DNA from: Treponema sp.
Lineage (GTDB): Bacteria; Spirochaetota; Spirochaetia; Treponematales; Treponemataceae
DNA length: 64,000 nucleotides
Assembly (NCBI GenBank): GCA_024402535.1
Contig: JAKSTN010000005.1
Coordinates: forward strand, 1-64,000
Direction: 5' to 3'
This document shows positions 6,976-16,200 of the stretch, in pieces. Every line of letters begins with the position of its first letter. The first letter of the stretch is position 1. The notes under the pieces were generated by a model. That model had not been told where the DNA came from. It worked only from the letters and a program-made list of their open reading frames with translations, and searched no databases. Position numbers and translations under genes: made by a program.

Positions 6976-7022
6976 AAACGAGTTTTGCCGGAGATGTGAG
7001 CCCGGCGGGACTCGTTTTTTTT
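6976..7022 (+). terminator. intrinsic terminator
   Basis: Outer stem AAACGAGT (6976-6983) / ACTCGTTT (7010-7017), inner stem GCCGG (6987-6991) / CCGGC (7002-7006), then a run of T from 7015 to 7022. It ends potD-strand transcription after the repeat cluster. Confidence 0.75.
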
Positions 7023-7056
7023 GCCCGACGGCAGTTTTTTTTGTTATATTATATAT

Positions 7057-7383
7057 ATGAAAGCAACAGATACATTTAGAAATCCAGCTTTTGGACACAA
7101 CTGTGCTCAGGCTGTAGCAAACAAATATAAAGAACTTTATAAAAGTGATGATATCGTAAAAGAGTATGCCCCTTATGTTGGCGGCCGGGCCCCTGGCGGA
7201 CTTTGCGGTGCACTTTTTGCGGCAAAGGAAGCATGCCCTGAACATGCAGCAGAAATTGAAGCCGAGTTTGTGGCCGCTTGTGGCGCTGCTACCTGCCGTG
7301 AAATTAAAACCGGAATTGGCACTCCTTGTCCTTTCTGTGTAGATACAGGCGACAAGCTTGTTGAAAAATATTCTTCAAAATAA
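7057..7383 (+). CDS. putative redox protein, C_GCAxxG_C_C family
   Basis: 108 aa cytoplasmic protein with eight Cys. It follows the layout of the C_GCAxxG_C_C family: NCAQAV near residue 17, APGGLCGALFAAKEAC in the middle, then CGAATC and CPFC near the C-terminus. Such proteins are thought to be redox active or metal binding; no reaction is established. The ATG at 7057 lies 6 bp after a TATATT box (7045-7050) and has no ribosome site, so the mRNA is probably leaderless; an in-frame start at 7021 would lie upstream of that promoter. The NUDIX gene begins at the next base after its stop, so the two form an operon. Confidence 0.75.
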   Translation: MKATDTFRNPAFGHNCAQAVANKYKELYKSDDIVKEYAPYVGGRAPGGLCGALFAAKEACPEHAAEIEAEFVAACGAATCREIKTGIGTPCPFCVDTGDKLVEKYSSK

Positions 7384-7878
7384 ATGATAAATACTACTCT
7401 CTGTTACATAGAAAAAGATGCCTCTTATCTTATGCTGCATCGCGTAAAGAAGCAGAATGATTTAAATAAGGATAAGTGGATTGGCATTGGCGGAAAGTTT
7501 GAAGAAGGTGAAAGTCCTGAAGAATGTATTCATCGTGAAGTACTGGAAGAAACTGGGCTCACGCTGAACAATGCTGAGTATCGTGGTCTTGTGACTTTTG
7601 TAAGTGATGATGCAGAGCACGGGCGCATAACAGAATTCATGTATCTTTTCTGGTGCGGAGATTTTTCCGGCGATTTGAAAGTTTGCGACGAAGGAAATCT
7701 TGAATGGGTTCCGAAAGAAAAAATTAATGACCTTCCTCATTGGAAAGGAGATGAAATCTTTCTGGATCTTCTGGACCGGAATAAACATCCGGATCAGAAA
7801 TTCTTTTCGCTGAAACTGGAATATGTGGAAGGAGTTCTGAAACGGGCAGTCCTTGATGGAACAGAACTGCCTTTGTAA
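7384..7878 (+). CDS. NUDIX hydrolase (MutT/8-oxo-dGTP diphosphatase-like)
   Basis: 164 aa. A complete Nudix box (Gx5Ex7REUxEExGU) runs from Gly37 to Leu59, including REVLEETGL, which binds the Mg ions for cleavage of a nucleoside diphosphate linked to another moiety. The sequence around LMLHRVKKQNDLNKDKWIG resembles MutT-type 8-oxo-dGTP diphosphatases, but substrate cannot be fixed from the sequence. Its ATG directly abuts the TAA of the Cys-rich gene upstream, so translation is coupled. It converges on the acyltransferase with a 6-bp gap. Confidence 0.88.
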   Translation: MINTTLCYIEKDASYLMLHRVKKQNDLNKDKWIGIGGKFEEGESPEECIHREVLEETGLTLNNAEYRGLVTFVSDDAEHGRITEFMYLFWCGDFSGDLKVCDEGNLEWVPKEKINDLPHWKGDEIFLDLLDRNKHPDQKFFSLKLEYVEGVLKRAVLDGTELPL

Positions 7879-7884
7879 TAGAAC

Positions 7885-9087
7885 TTAGTTCAGCCCGCAG
7901 AGAATCTGCAATGCGCTTGTATACTTTCTGAAGTTTTTTAGTTCATCAGAAACAAGCTCATAATGAGTTCCTGTTCTGTCGGAGAAGCAGAATGTGTCAC
8001 GGTCAAAAATTGAACAGGCATTTATGTCTTCAAGTTTGATTGTGAGATTACTGAACTCAATGCGGTCCTTGAAAAATTTAAAATCAGTTATATCGCCTTC
8101 TTTTGAAACGCCTACCGGAACAACACTGTGGTCGTCTTTGATTGCAGAAAGCGTACAGTTGGAATCTGTAAAAAGCGGTTTTTCAATGCTTTCATTTTCT
8201 TCAATATATTTTTTATAAAAATCAGTCTGCCATTCATCCCACAAAGTGATGTTTTTGAAATTAAAGTTGTCATCAAAAAATCCGTATTCACTGTAATCTG
8301 TAAGGTGACCGCAGTTTTTGCATGAAACAGAATTTCCTGAAGTTTTGATTACATCAATGCCGTGACATTTCGGACAGACGCACACAGCACATTCCATTCC
8401 TTCTGCAAGGTTTTTGCCTTTGTAACGAATCATGTTTTTTTTCTGGAATTCAAAGGCGTTTTCCTGAATGTCATCGCTGATGTGTTTTGTAATTTCCTGG
8501 ACGGACATTGCCTTTAATTCTTCAGGACTGTAATAATGCATGAAGCGACCGTAGATTTTCCCTTTGCGGGCTTTGCCTGTCATCCATCTTGGGAATGCCA
8601 GGTATTCACCTTCCATGCGATAAGTGACAAGTCCTGCTCCCGAAACTTTAATCAGTTTTCCTGTGGCTTCAAGAACCGGCCAGGTTTTTCCGTTGAAGGA
8701 ACGGTTTCCTTCAGGGAACAGACAGATGTTGTATCCGCTTCTCACTTTGCGAAGTGCTTTTGTAATTGCAAGAACATCGCTTGCGCCTTTTATTTTTGAA
8801 ATAGGTTCAAAGTACCTTTTAAGAAGAGTTGATTTGAAGCCCCAGCGGTAAACCTGTTCAGACGCAATAAAATACATCTGCTGTCTGAAACTTGTTCCAA
8901 TCATAATTGGGTCAATGTTTGAATTGTGATTTGAAAGAACGATATAAGGTCCTTTAAGATTCTTTGGAGCCTGTTCACCACTATATCCGAACATTGATTT
9001 AAGGATAGGTCTGAAAACAACGCGGGCAAAACGCCATACACGAACGTGACGGCGGTGATTTTTAAGTTCAATTTTTTTCTCGTCCAT
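7885..9087 (-). CDS. plsC: PlsC-type 1-acylglycerol-3-phosphate acyltransferase with C-terminal zinc ribbon
   Basis: 400 aa. The N-terminal 220 residues form a PlsC acyltransferase domain: catalytic NHNSNID (HX4D, His54-Asp59) and the substrate motif LFPEGNRSF. It should acylate lysophosphatidate at the membrane. The C-terminal half is unusual for PlsC: a four-Cys zinc-ribbon-like knuckle (CPKCHG and CKNCGH) followed by a domain that reads as a membrane-binding or PH-like beta region (IEFSNLTIKLEDINACSI). Many homologues are about 240 aa, so this is a long form. Divergent from the pseudouridine synthase gene. Confidence 0.86.
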   Translation of the reverse strand: MDEKKIELKNHRRHVRVWRFARVVFRPILKSMFGYSGEQAPKNLKGPYIVLSNHNSNIDPIMIGTSFRQQMYFIASEQVYRWGFKSTLLKRYFEPISKIKGASDVLAITKALRKVRSGYNICLFPEGNRSFNGKTWPVLEATGKLIKVSGAGLVTYRMEGEYLAFPRWMTGKARKGKIYGRFMHYYSPEELKAMSVQEITKHISDDIQENAFEFQKKNMIRYKGKNLAEGMECAVCVCPKCHGIDVIKTSGNSVSCKNCGHLTDYSEYGFFDDNFNFKNITLWDEWQTDFYKKYIEENESIEKPLFTDSNCTLSAIKDDHSVVPVGVSKEGDITDFKFFKDRIEFSNLTIKLEDINACSIFDRDTFCFSDRTGTHYELVSDELKNFRKYTSALQILCGLN

Positions 9088-9191
9088 GATGAAATTATTA
9101 TAAAGGCATTAAGGAAATAATGAAATGATAATCTTTGAAAACGTGATCTTCTTGTCTTTAGCATAGTCAGTTTTTTTTATACACTGTGGAT

Positions 9192-9953
9192 ATGAATCTT
9201 AATTTCAGTGAGCCTGTGGACCATATTCTTGTGCGGGCGGGACTTTGCAGCGACAGAAGTTTTAAAACTTTTATCAGAACGCACAAAGTGGAAATCTGCA
9301 GGGGATGTAATTCAAATTCATCTGAACCGATTTCGGATAGAAATGAACTTATCGATTTGAATGAAGACAGTCTTTTCGTTGATGGAAATCTTCTGAAACT
9401 TCCTGATCATCTTTATGTTATTTTGAATAAACCTGTTGATGTTGTCTGTTCCCGTGTCAGCGACAGCCATAAAACTGTTTATGATTTTCTTCCGGATGCA
9501 ATAAAAAATCATCCTCTTTATGAACATCTTCATGTGGCAGGCCGCCTTGATTCAGATTCCCGCGGTCTTGTGCTGCTGACATCTAACGGGAAATTTTCCG
9601 CATCTCTTTCTCGTCCGGAATCTCATGTGGAAAAGATTTACGAAGTGCAGCTTCGGGATTCGGTTCCCCCGGAAATGCAGGCGGTTTATAAAAGAAAGTT
9701 TGAAGAAGGATTTGAAATTCCGCCTGAAAAAAAAGGCGAAGCGTTTGTTTCAAAACCGGCAAAGATTTTTTTTGAAGATTCAAAGATTATTGTGAAGATC
9801 AGCGAAGGAAAGTTTCACCAGGTGAGAAGAATGTTTTCAGCGCTTGGAAACCAGGTGATGGATTTGAAAAGAGTTTCTATAGGAAATATCGTAATGTCGG
9901 ACGATTTGATTGAAGGAAAAATTTTGCAGCTTTCAAGAAAAGATTTTGGTTAA
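9192..9953 (+). CDS. RsuA-family 16S/23S rRNA pseudouridine synthase
   Basis: 253 aa. It opens with an S4-like RNA-binding segment (VDHILVRAGLCSDRSFKTFI) and continues into the RsuA/RluB/E/F catalytic domain, with VAGRLDSDSRGLVLLTSNG (catalytic Asp120) and KFHQVRRMFSALG near the C-terminus. It isomerises a uridine in rRNA; which site cannot be told. A GTG at 9186 is in frame, but ATG 9192 is preferred. TATACA at 9178-9183 sits 8 bp before it and there is no ribosome site, again suggesting a leaderless mRNA. It converges on the outer-membrane protein gene across a terminator. Confidence 0.87.
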   Translation: MNLNFSEPVDHILVRAGLCSDRSFKTFIRTHKVEICRGCNSNSSEPISDRNELIDLNEDSLFVDGNLLKLPDHLYVILNKPVDVVCSRVSDSHKTVYDFLPDAIKNHPLYEHLHVAGRLDSDSRGLVLLTSNGKFSASLSRPESHVEKIYEVQLRDSVPPEMQAVYKRKFEEGFEIPPEKKGEAFVSKPAKIFFEDSKIIVKISEGKFHQVRRMFSALGNQVMDLKRVSIGNIVMSDDLIEGKILQLSRKDFG

Positions 9954-9956
9954 AAG

Positions 9957-9986
9957 AAAACGCGGACAATGTGATGTCCGCGTTTT
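9957..9986. terminator. bidirectional terminator
   Basis: Perfect 12-bp stem AAAACGCGGACA (9957-9968) / TGTCCGCGTTTT (9975-9986) with a 6-nt loop between convergent genes. Confidence 0.85.
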
Positions 9987-9992
9987 ATATTT

Positions 9993-10652
9993 TTATTTTA
10001 TGTAAGAATAAGTGTTGATTCCTTTTTTGCTGTATCTGAAACCAATTCCTAACTGATATTGCCAGACAACGTTGTAAGGCATTATCTTGCGGTTTGATCC
10101 AAAGTTTCCGTAATCAAGCGAAGCAAGACCATCAGCAATGATAGTCCATTTCTTTTCAAGAGGAAGTTCAGCTCCCAATAAGGCACCAATACCTGCATCC
10201 ATGTGATGCCATTCATCAGTCATGTTGTATGCAAAATGTGGCCCGATTGCCCATTTGAAACCTACATATTTCCACATGTCACTTTCGAACATTACGCCGT
10301 AGAAAAGGTCCAGCCCATAAAGAAACATCTGGGTTTGAATCTGTTTCATTCCATTGAAAGTGTGATAAATAGGGTAGTATGCTGTCAGGCGAAGAATGCT
10401 GTTATAAGGCTGCATGTTTGCAGTCTGAACCTCAAAGAACATTCCCATGTAGTAATCTTGCCACACAAAGTTTGAACGTTCATCCTGTGTGATGATTCTT
10501 GTGATCTGTGCTGCAGATACACCTTCATTAAATAATGCAAAAGGTTTGTCTTCAATCTCTGGAAAACCAGTAACAGGGTTCAGATTTTCTTCCTGCGCGA
10601 AGAGACATGAAATGCAAAAAAGACAAATAAAAAGTGCTGTGATTTTTTTCAT
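9993..10652 (-). CDS. predicted secreted/outer-membrane beta-barrel protein
   Basis: 219 aa with a signal peptide (MKKITALFICLFCISCLFAQ, cleavage after LFAQ). The rest is rich in aromatic residues with alternating hydrophobic strands and ends in a strand-like tail (YQLGIGFRYSKKG ... YSYIK), as in small outer-membrane barrels. No named family recognised. An AGGAGA-type site precedes the ATG. It is the last gene of the lipoprotein operon that starts at 17279, 11 bp after the small lipoprotein gene, which suggests a joint role at the cell surface. Confidence 0.7.
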   Translation of the reverse strand: MKKITALFICLFCISCLFAQEENLNPVTGFPEIEDKPFALFNEGVSAAQITRIITQDERSNFVWQDYYMGMFFEVQTANMQPYNSILRLTAYYPIYHTFNGMKQIQTQMFLYGLDLFYGVMFESDMWKYVGFKWAIGPHFAYNMTDEWHHMDAGIGALLGAELPLEKKWTIIADGLASLDYGNFGSNRKIMPYNVVWQYQLGIGFRYSKKGINTYSYIK

Positions 10653-10663
10653 GCATATCTCCT

Positions 10664-11023
10664 TTATTTTGAAAGGTGTGCAAGTGTAAGTTTCTGGTTT
10701 GTATTGTAATTATCAACCCAAGTCAGATAAAGCATAGCTCCACGTACATCCCATTCAACAACAAATCTTGATTCTTTTTCTTCTGTAGTTTTTACAATAA
10801 CCAGAGTGTTGTTAATGCAAGTCCATGTGCCTGTATATTCTGTAACATCACCAGCTGTGTTTATTATTGAAGAAGTAAAATCACCAGTTGACTGGAATGT
10901 GATTTTATTTCCCTGGTTATCACCCCAAGTTCCATAAAGTGGATTTGGTGTATAACAAGATGTGAAGAGTCCTGCAAAAAGACATCCAACTAAAAGTGTA
11001 ATAAAAAGTTTTTTGTTTTTCAT
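10664..11023 (-). CDS. small lipoprotein, function unknown
   Basis: 119 aa with a lipoprotein signal peptide ending LFTSC (Cys23). The mature part reads as a lipocalin-like or META-like beta domain: NPLYGTWGDNQGNKITFQSTGDF, then TEYTGTWTCINNTLVIV, a pattern (GTW...G...F...G.Y...) seen in small secreted barrel proteins, though I cannot assign a family. The coding start is ATG 11023; an in-frame ATG at 11035 overlaps the stop of the previous gene. The ribosome site GAAGGATGG lies inside the last codons of that gene. Confidence 0.7.
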   Translation of the reverse strand: MKNKKLFITLLVGCLFAGLFTSCYTPNPLYGTWGDNQGNKITFQSTGDFTSSIINTAGDVTEYTGTWTCINNTLVIVKTTEEKESRFVVEWDVRGAMLYLTWVDNYNTNQKLTLAHLSK

Positions 11024-11028
11024 ATGAT

Positions 11029-13290
11029 TTACCATCCTTCATTTCCTACTGTGTAACTTACCTGCTGTTCAGGGAATCCTGCAGGTGTAATTAAATAATA
11101 TCCGCCTCCGGCAGATCCTTTTACAATTTCAACATTGTCATATTTTACTTTACCTGGATACATACCTTCACTTGAACATTCAACAGTACCGTTCATATGT
11201 CCATTTTTAGCAAGAAGATTTCCTTCAATTGCAGTGTTAGTGTTTCCTGTAATCAGGAAGTAAGGTTTGTTTGTTCCAGGCAGGAAGTGGTCAGCATAAC
11301 TTTCATAACGCATAGTAACCGCACCGCTCATACCGGCGTCATAATAGAGTGAACCTCCGTTTGCCCCATAAACTGTTTCAGTTCCGATTTTAGCGGTGTC
11401 TGGAGTTTTGTGCATGTAGGTTAAGCGTTTCTGAGAACTCTGAATTGTCTTGTTGTATTCACGCATGTACTGGTCGTGAGTAATTGCTCCGTAACCAATT
11501 ACTGTGTCTGAGTAGTTTGAACCCTGGTTCAAAGAGTTCAATGCAAGGACACGGTAATAATAATAAGTTCCAGCTTTTGCAGAATCATTTTTATCAATGT
11601 ATTCAGTTTCTGTTACAGGATTGTCTGTAATACGGCGGAATCCTGAGTTCTGTTTTGTTGAGCGGAAAACGTAATACCCTGAAGCGCCACCTTCTGGTTC
11701 ACTCCAGGTTATTTTTACAGGGTAAACTTTGTTTGCATTTGCCATAGAAGCGTTGTCTGTATATCCTGAAATATATGCATGTTGTGAAGCACTGGCATTC
11801 CCTGCTGCTTTTGGAGAAGGGGCACATACTGGGCTTAAGTTGCTGAGAGTATTTCCATTAACTGTCTGAACTCTGTAGAATTCATAAACAGGAACTGTAG
11901 CAATATAAGTGTTTGCGTCTTTTTCGGAAAGAGAGACAGAAAGTTCTGTAGAAACATCATTGCTGTCATTACCTGCAAAAATTTTGTAAGTAAAGTTCTT
12001 ATAGTCTTGATATAGTCCCGAATCATTAGGATATCCCTGTTCACCGATAGCTTTGCTGAAACTGATTGTGTTTGTGTTTTCAACTTTATTTACTGCAATG
12101 TTGCCTGGTGCACTTAAAATGAATCCTTCTGCGGCCATAGATTTTTTTGAAGAAGGGTCAAAGTCTGTAGCAGATGATTGAGAAAGAGGTCCTTTAAGAA
12201 TTCTTCCTTCGCCAGTATTTTCAGTGATAAGTGCGAGAACACGATAGTAGTAATATGTGTTTGGCTGAATAGCTTTTGTATCAGTAAAGTTTACTGGTGC
12301 GCTGGAATCAGGAGCATCGATTGTTTTTAAAAGTGTGAGCGAACTGTCAGTCGAAGAAGACCTGTAAATAGAATATGATTTATTTGTTCCGTCTCCAAAA
12401 GAAACCGCGTTCCATGAAACATCTATTCCGTTTGTTTTATTGCCACGTGTTTCAGCCTGAACGCCGGTAACTCGGGCAGGGGCACCTTTCACAAGAGTAT
12501 ATCCTAAAGCCAAAGGACTTAATGTACTTTTGTTTCCAAAACTATTTTCTGCAACAATATAATAATAAAAATCAACTCCCTGATCTGATTCGGGAATTGT
12601 GTTAGTGTAGGATGTGATGTTTCCTGTTAGGCTTGCGATAAGAATAGAATTCACACCGTCTGATTCTTTACTTCGGTAAAGATTATATTTTGAAGCATTT
12701 TCAGTTTTTGCCCATGAAAGTTCAATTTCTGTAAGCGATTCACCGGCAGTAGCTGTTATGCTTTTAGACGGTGAAAACAGAACTGCAGCTTCTGATTGCA
12801 GAAACTCACTTGGTTCATATTTCATGAAAGAATTTTCTGCACTGATTCTATAGTAATAAGTGTAAGAATATTCAGGTGAAGAATATGAAGGAGATTCGAG
12901 AATGATATCAGTATATGAATTTTCGAAAACATATAACGACGAAGTAAGATTTGTACTTGAACTTGGAATTGCTTCAAAGTCTGATTCAGAAAGTTCTTCT
13001 GTGTCATCAGGAGTTTTTATTGCACGTTCCAGACGATAAGAAGAAGCTCCCTTTACTGGTGTCCATGAAATTTTGATACGGTCACTGTAAGTGCCGCTTG
13101 AAACAAAAATCTGGGCAGGTGCGGAAAGTTGAGTAATTTCTTTTTCGTCCACAATAATATCAGACAGTGTTTTGTCTGTTCCTTCCGGATTTAATGGAAC
13201 GCGGCTTTGAAAGAGCTGGTAACATGAAGACACCGAAAGGATTCCCAATGATAATAAAAATGTTGAAATAATAGATCTAATTTTTTTCAT
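11029..13290 (-). CDS. lipoprotein with fibronectin type III repeats
   Basis: 753 aa lipoprotein (signal peptide ending SVSSC, Cys23). At least five fibronectin-III-like repeats are visible; each begins near an A/P-rich strand and has an SWxxV/xxA..Y.LYRS core with a conserved YYYRV/YYYIV strand (about residues 60-160, 170-260, 270-370, 390-480, 510-610). A C-terminal Gly/Tyr-rich domain with MYPGKVKYDNVEIVKG follows. Likely a surface protein binding polysaccharide or another protein. The preferred ATG is 13290; an in-frame ATG four codons upstream overlaps the previous stop. Second gene of the operon. Confidence 0.8.
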   Translation of the reverse strand: MKKIRSIISTFLLSLGILSVSSCYQLFQSRVPLNPEGTDKTLSDIIVDEKEITQLSAPAQIFVSSGTYSDRIKISWTPVKGASSYRLERAIKTPDDTEELSESDFEAIPSSSTNLTSSLYVFENSYTDIILESPSYSSPEYSYTYYYRISAENSFMKYEPSEFLQSEAAVLFSPSKSITATAGESLTEIELSWAKTENASKYNLYRSKESDGVNSILIASLTGNITSYTNTIPESDQGVDFYYYIVAENSFGNKSTLSPLALGYTLVKGAPARVTGVQAETRGNKTNGIDVSWNAVSFGDGTNKSYSIYRSSSTDSSLTLLKTIDAPDSSAPVNFTDTKAIQPNTYYYYRVLALITENTGEGRILKGPLSQSSATDFDPSSKKSMAAEGFILSAPGNIAVNKVENTNTISFSKAIGEQGYPNDSGLYQDYKNFTYKIFAGNDSNDVSTELSVSLSEKDANTYIATVPVYEFYRVQTVNGNTLSNLSPVCAPSPKAAGNASASQHAYISGYTDNASMANANKVYPVKITWSEPEGGASGYYVFRSTKQNSGFRRITDNPVTETEYIDKNDSAKAGTYYYYRVLALNSLNQGSNYSDTVIGYGAITHDQYMREYNKTIQSSQKRLTYMHKTPDTAKIGTETVYGANGGSLYYDAGMSGAVTMRYESYADHFLPGTNKPYFLITGNTNTAIEGNLLAKNGHMNGTVECSSEGMYPGKVKYDNVEIVKGSAGGGYYLITPAGFPEQQVSYTVGNEGW

Positions 13291-13292
13291 AA

Positions 13293-16200
13293 TTACCACC
13301 ATCCGTATGTTGTTCCATTTGCATTGTTATGCCACCAGTTGTCTTCTCCGTCATATCTGATTGGCAGGAAGTAACGGCGGTTAGGTTCATTCTGTTTTCC
13401 ACAAGAAATAGTTCCTTCAGATAATAATTCTCCATTTTTATTTTTTCTCTTATATGAGAGAGAAAGATTGTCTTTTCCTGATGAAGAAATATTAATTGTT
13501 CCATAGAGTTTTTCTGCAAAAGTTTCAGGAAGTTCGAGAGGAGCAATAATTGGTCCTGTTGATGCGTTTTGAATTATTGTAGGTGAAATATATATATTTG
13601 CACTGTTAATTGAAGTAGTAAATTTTGATTCATTAATTGATGCAGATTTTAAAGATGCTGTATCTTTATCTGTATTTAAAGAGACAATACTTCTAAATCC
13701 ATTTATAACAGGTCCATTTACTATTGGAGCCCAATCTGTATATGTGTATTTTATTGTTCCCCAGTCTTTCAAAATTTTAATTGAACCCTGGTTGTTTTCA
13801 TAGCTTGTAGTATTTTTACTTGCTGAATCCCAAGTTTTATCTCCCTTACAGGCAGTCCAGAATCCTTCTGCATAACTCAACATAGCTAATCTAATCCATT
13901 CCACATCAGTTATTTCACGATATCCGAATACGCTTTCGTCGTTTCCATCTGAATAGCTTGCAGGACTTTCGCAGTCGGAACGAGTAACTTCAAGTCGTGC
14001 AAAATGTCTGTAGTCACGTAAAACTTTTAATATTCCGCTGTAGCCATAAGTACTTTCTGCTGTAGGTTTTATGCTGTATCCGTCGTTAAGTCCGGTTCCA
14101 TTGCGTTTGCATGTTATGTTTAAATCAGCAGAAGAAACTTGAGTAATAGTTCCGTTCAAATCAATTTCAGCAACCTTTTGCCATTCAGCAGCAAAATCAT
14201 TGTTTTTCATTTCAAATGAATATTTTGAAGTTTCATCCGGACCAAGAGTACGTTTTGAGTAATCCCAGAGGTTCCATTTGAAATCTTCTTGTATTCCTGA
14301 ATTTTCAGAAGATTGTTCGAATGTAAGATTAATGGCAAATGCATAACCTCTGTTAAGTGGTTCTGGCTTTGCATCTGTATTCCAGTAAGACTGTGTTCGT
14401 TCGTCAATTGCTTTTGCAAGTTCGTTTTCGTATGACGCACTGATTGTATAGTTGTCTTGAGATTGTGAATAAGTAATGACAAAGTCGAAAGCCGATGTTC
14501 TTTCATTTCCTGAAAGCTTATATGTGTATTTATTTCCTGTCTTCTTTGCTCCAATAGCCTTTTTATAAGCAGTTGTTCCGGCTTGACGGTAGAGAAGTGT
14601 AGGACTTAAATTCTGTGTGTCAGAATCGGCAGTTCCAAGATACTGTGAATCCCATTCGATTATTACATTTCTAGGGTCTTCAGATTTTGAAGCTTTGATG
14701 TTGTGACCGTATCCAATTGTTGAACCATATTTTGAAATTTTATCAATTCCAGTTGTGTATAGTTTTGCAACAGTATCTATTTCTGAGTCATCAGAGATTG
14801 GATAAACTGTATACTTAAATGGAAGTCCCCAGTCCAAAAGATCCTGGTTCTTGTCAGTTGAATCTGCTGTTTCATCTGTGCAGGCTTTGTATTCATCATT
14901 ATAAGTGAGTGTATTTGAATTAACGACAAAATAATCAGGTTCTGTTTCTGGTATAGAGAGGTCCAGGTTGCAGATTTGTCGTTCAATTACATATTTTTTT
15001 GCACCTGGTACTTCATCCCATTTTAGAGCAATTTTCTTTTCGTATTGTGCAACTGATGCAGAAAGTTTTGTTTCAGCAGGACCAAGAGTTCTAATTTGGA
15101 TGGCAGCACTGTTTGTATCAAGTGTTGATTCATCTTCTTTTTGACTTGAAACAATAACTTCAAGAGTAGCATCTTTTCCAGATTTAGAAGCATCTTTGTA
15201 ATAGTCTTGAAGGTGAGTTTCTCCTTCAAGAGTAAAATTGATTAATCCGTTTACATCAGCGTCTTCATCAGTTATTTCTTCTGAAAGCTCAACCCCGTTA
15301 AATACGAGTTTATAAGATTTTGCCTCTGGAACTTTTTTCCATGAAACAGGAATTTTGTTCAGGAAAAGATTATCTGCGTCAAAAATGATTGCTGGAATAC
15401 CTAAAGTTGTAGCTTTAAGTTCTCCCTTAGAATCATCATAAGGGAATTCTTCTGTTTGATTCTGTATTTTGAGATCGTATTTATATGTAACACCATCTTC
15501 AAGATCTTTATCTTCATATGAACAGATTGTTCCGTCTGTTTTTATAGAACCATCTTCATTTTTTAAAGTAATTACTTTTTTAGAATCAATAATCTTATTA
15601 TTGCTGTCATCAAGTTTGTAACGTTCAAATATGTAAATATAGGTGCTGTCTTCTTCTGTCCACTGAATTAGGACTTTTTTGTTGTATCCGCTGATTACTT
15701 TCATATCTTTGAATTCAGGGTTTTTCATGTTTGAAGTAACAAATACGCGGGCAGAACAAACAACTGAATCAATTGCATGTTCAATAGAATTATCAGCATC
15801 GGCTGGAAGAATGTAGAAGGTAAATGTGTAATATCCTTCGCCACCAATGGAATCTGATGTTTTGGGATTGAAGAGAATATGTTCCTTGTTTAAATCATTT
15901 ATTGAAGAATAAACTGTATATTTTATATCTTCCTTTGGATCGCTTTCGAGTGTAAGTTCTGTCCATTTTGTTTCAACGATGAATTTATATCCCGCTGTTA
16001 CACCAAAATTATTCCATATAACATTATAGTTTAATGAAGCACTAGTCTTTTCTTTTGTGATATCACCAGATTCAGCATCTGTAATTTCTTCATATTCATA
16101 ATCGAAATCTTTCCATTTGAAATCCGGGACTGCCATGCACCAACCGATGTTTGTGGCAATTGCTTTATCAGATGAGATGATTTCATTGTTTGCTAAATCA

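Noticed and set aside
10489..10689. Small plus-strand ORF opposite the outer-membrane protein gene
   Set aside because: Antisense shadow without start context.
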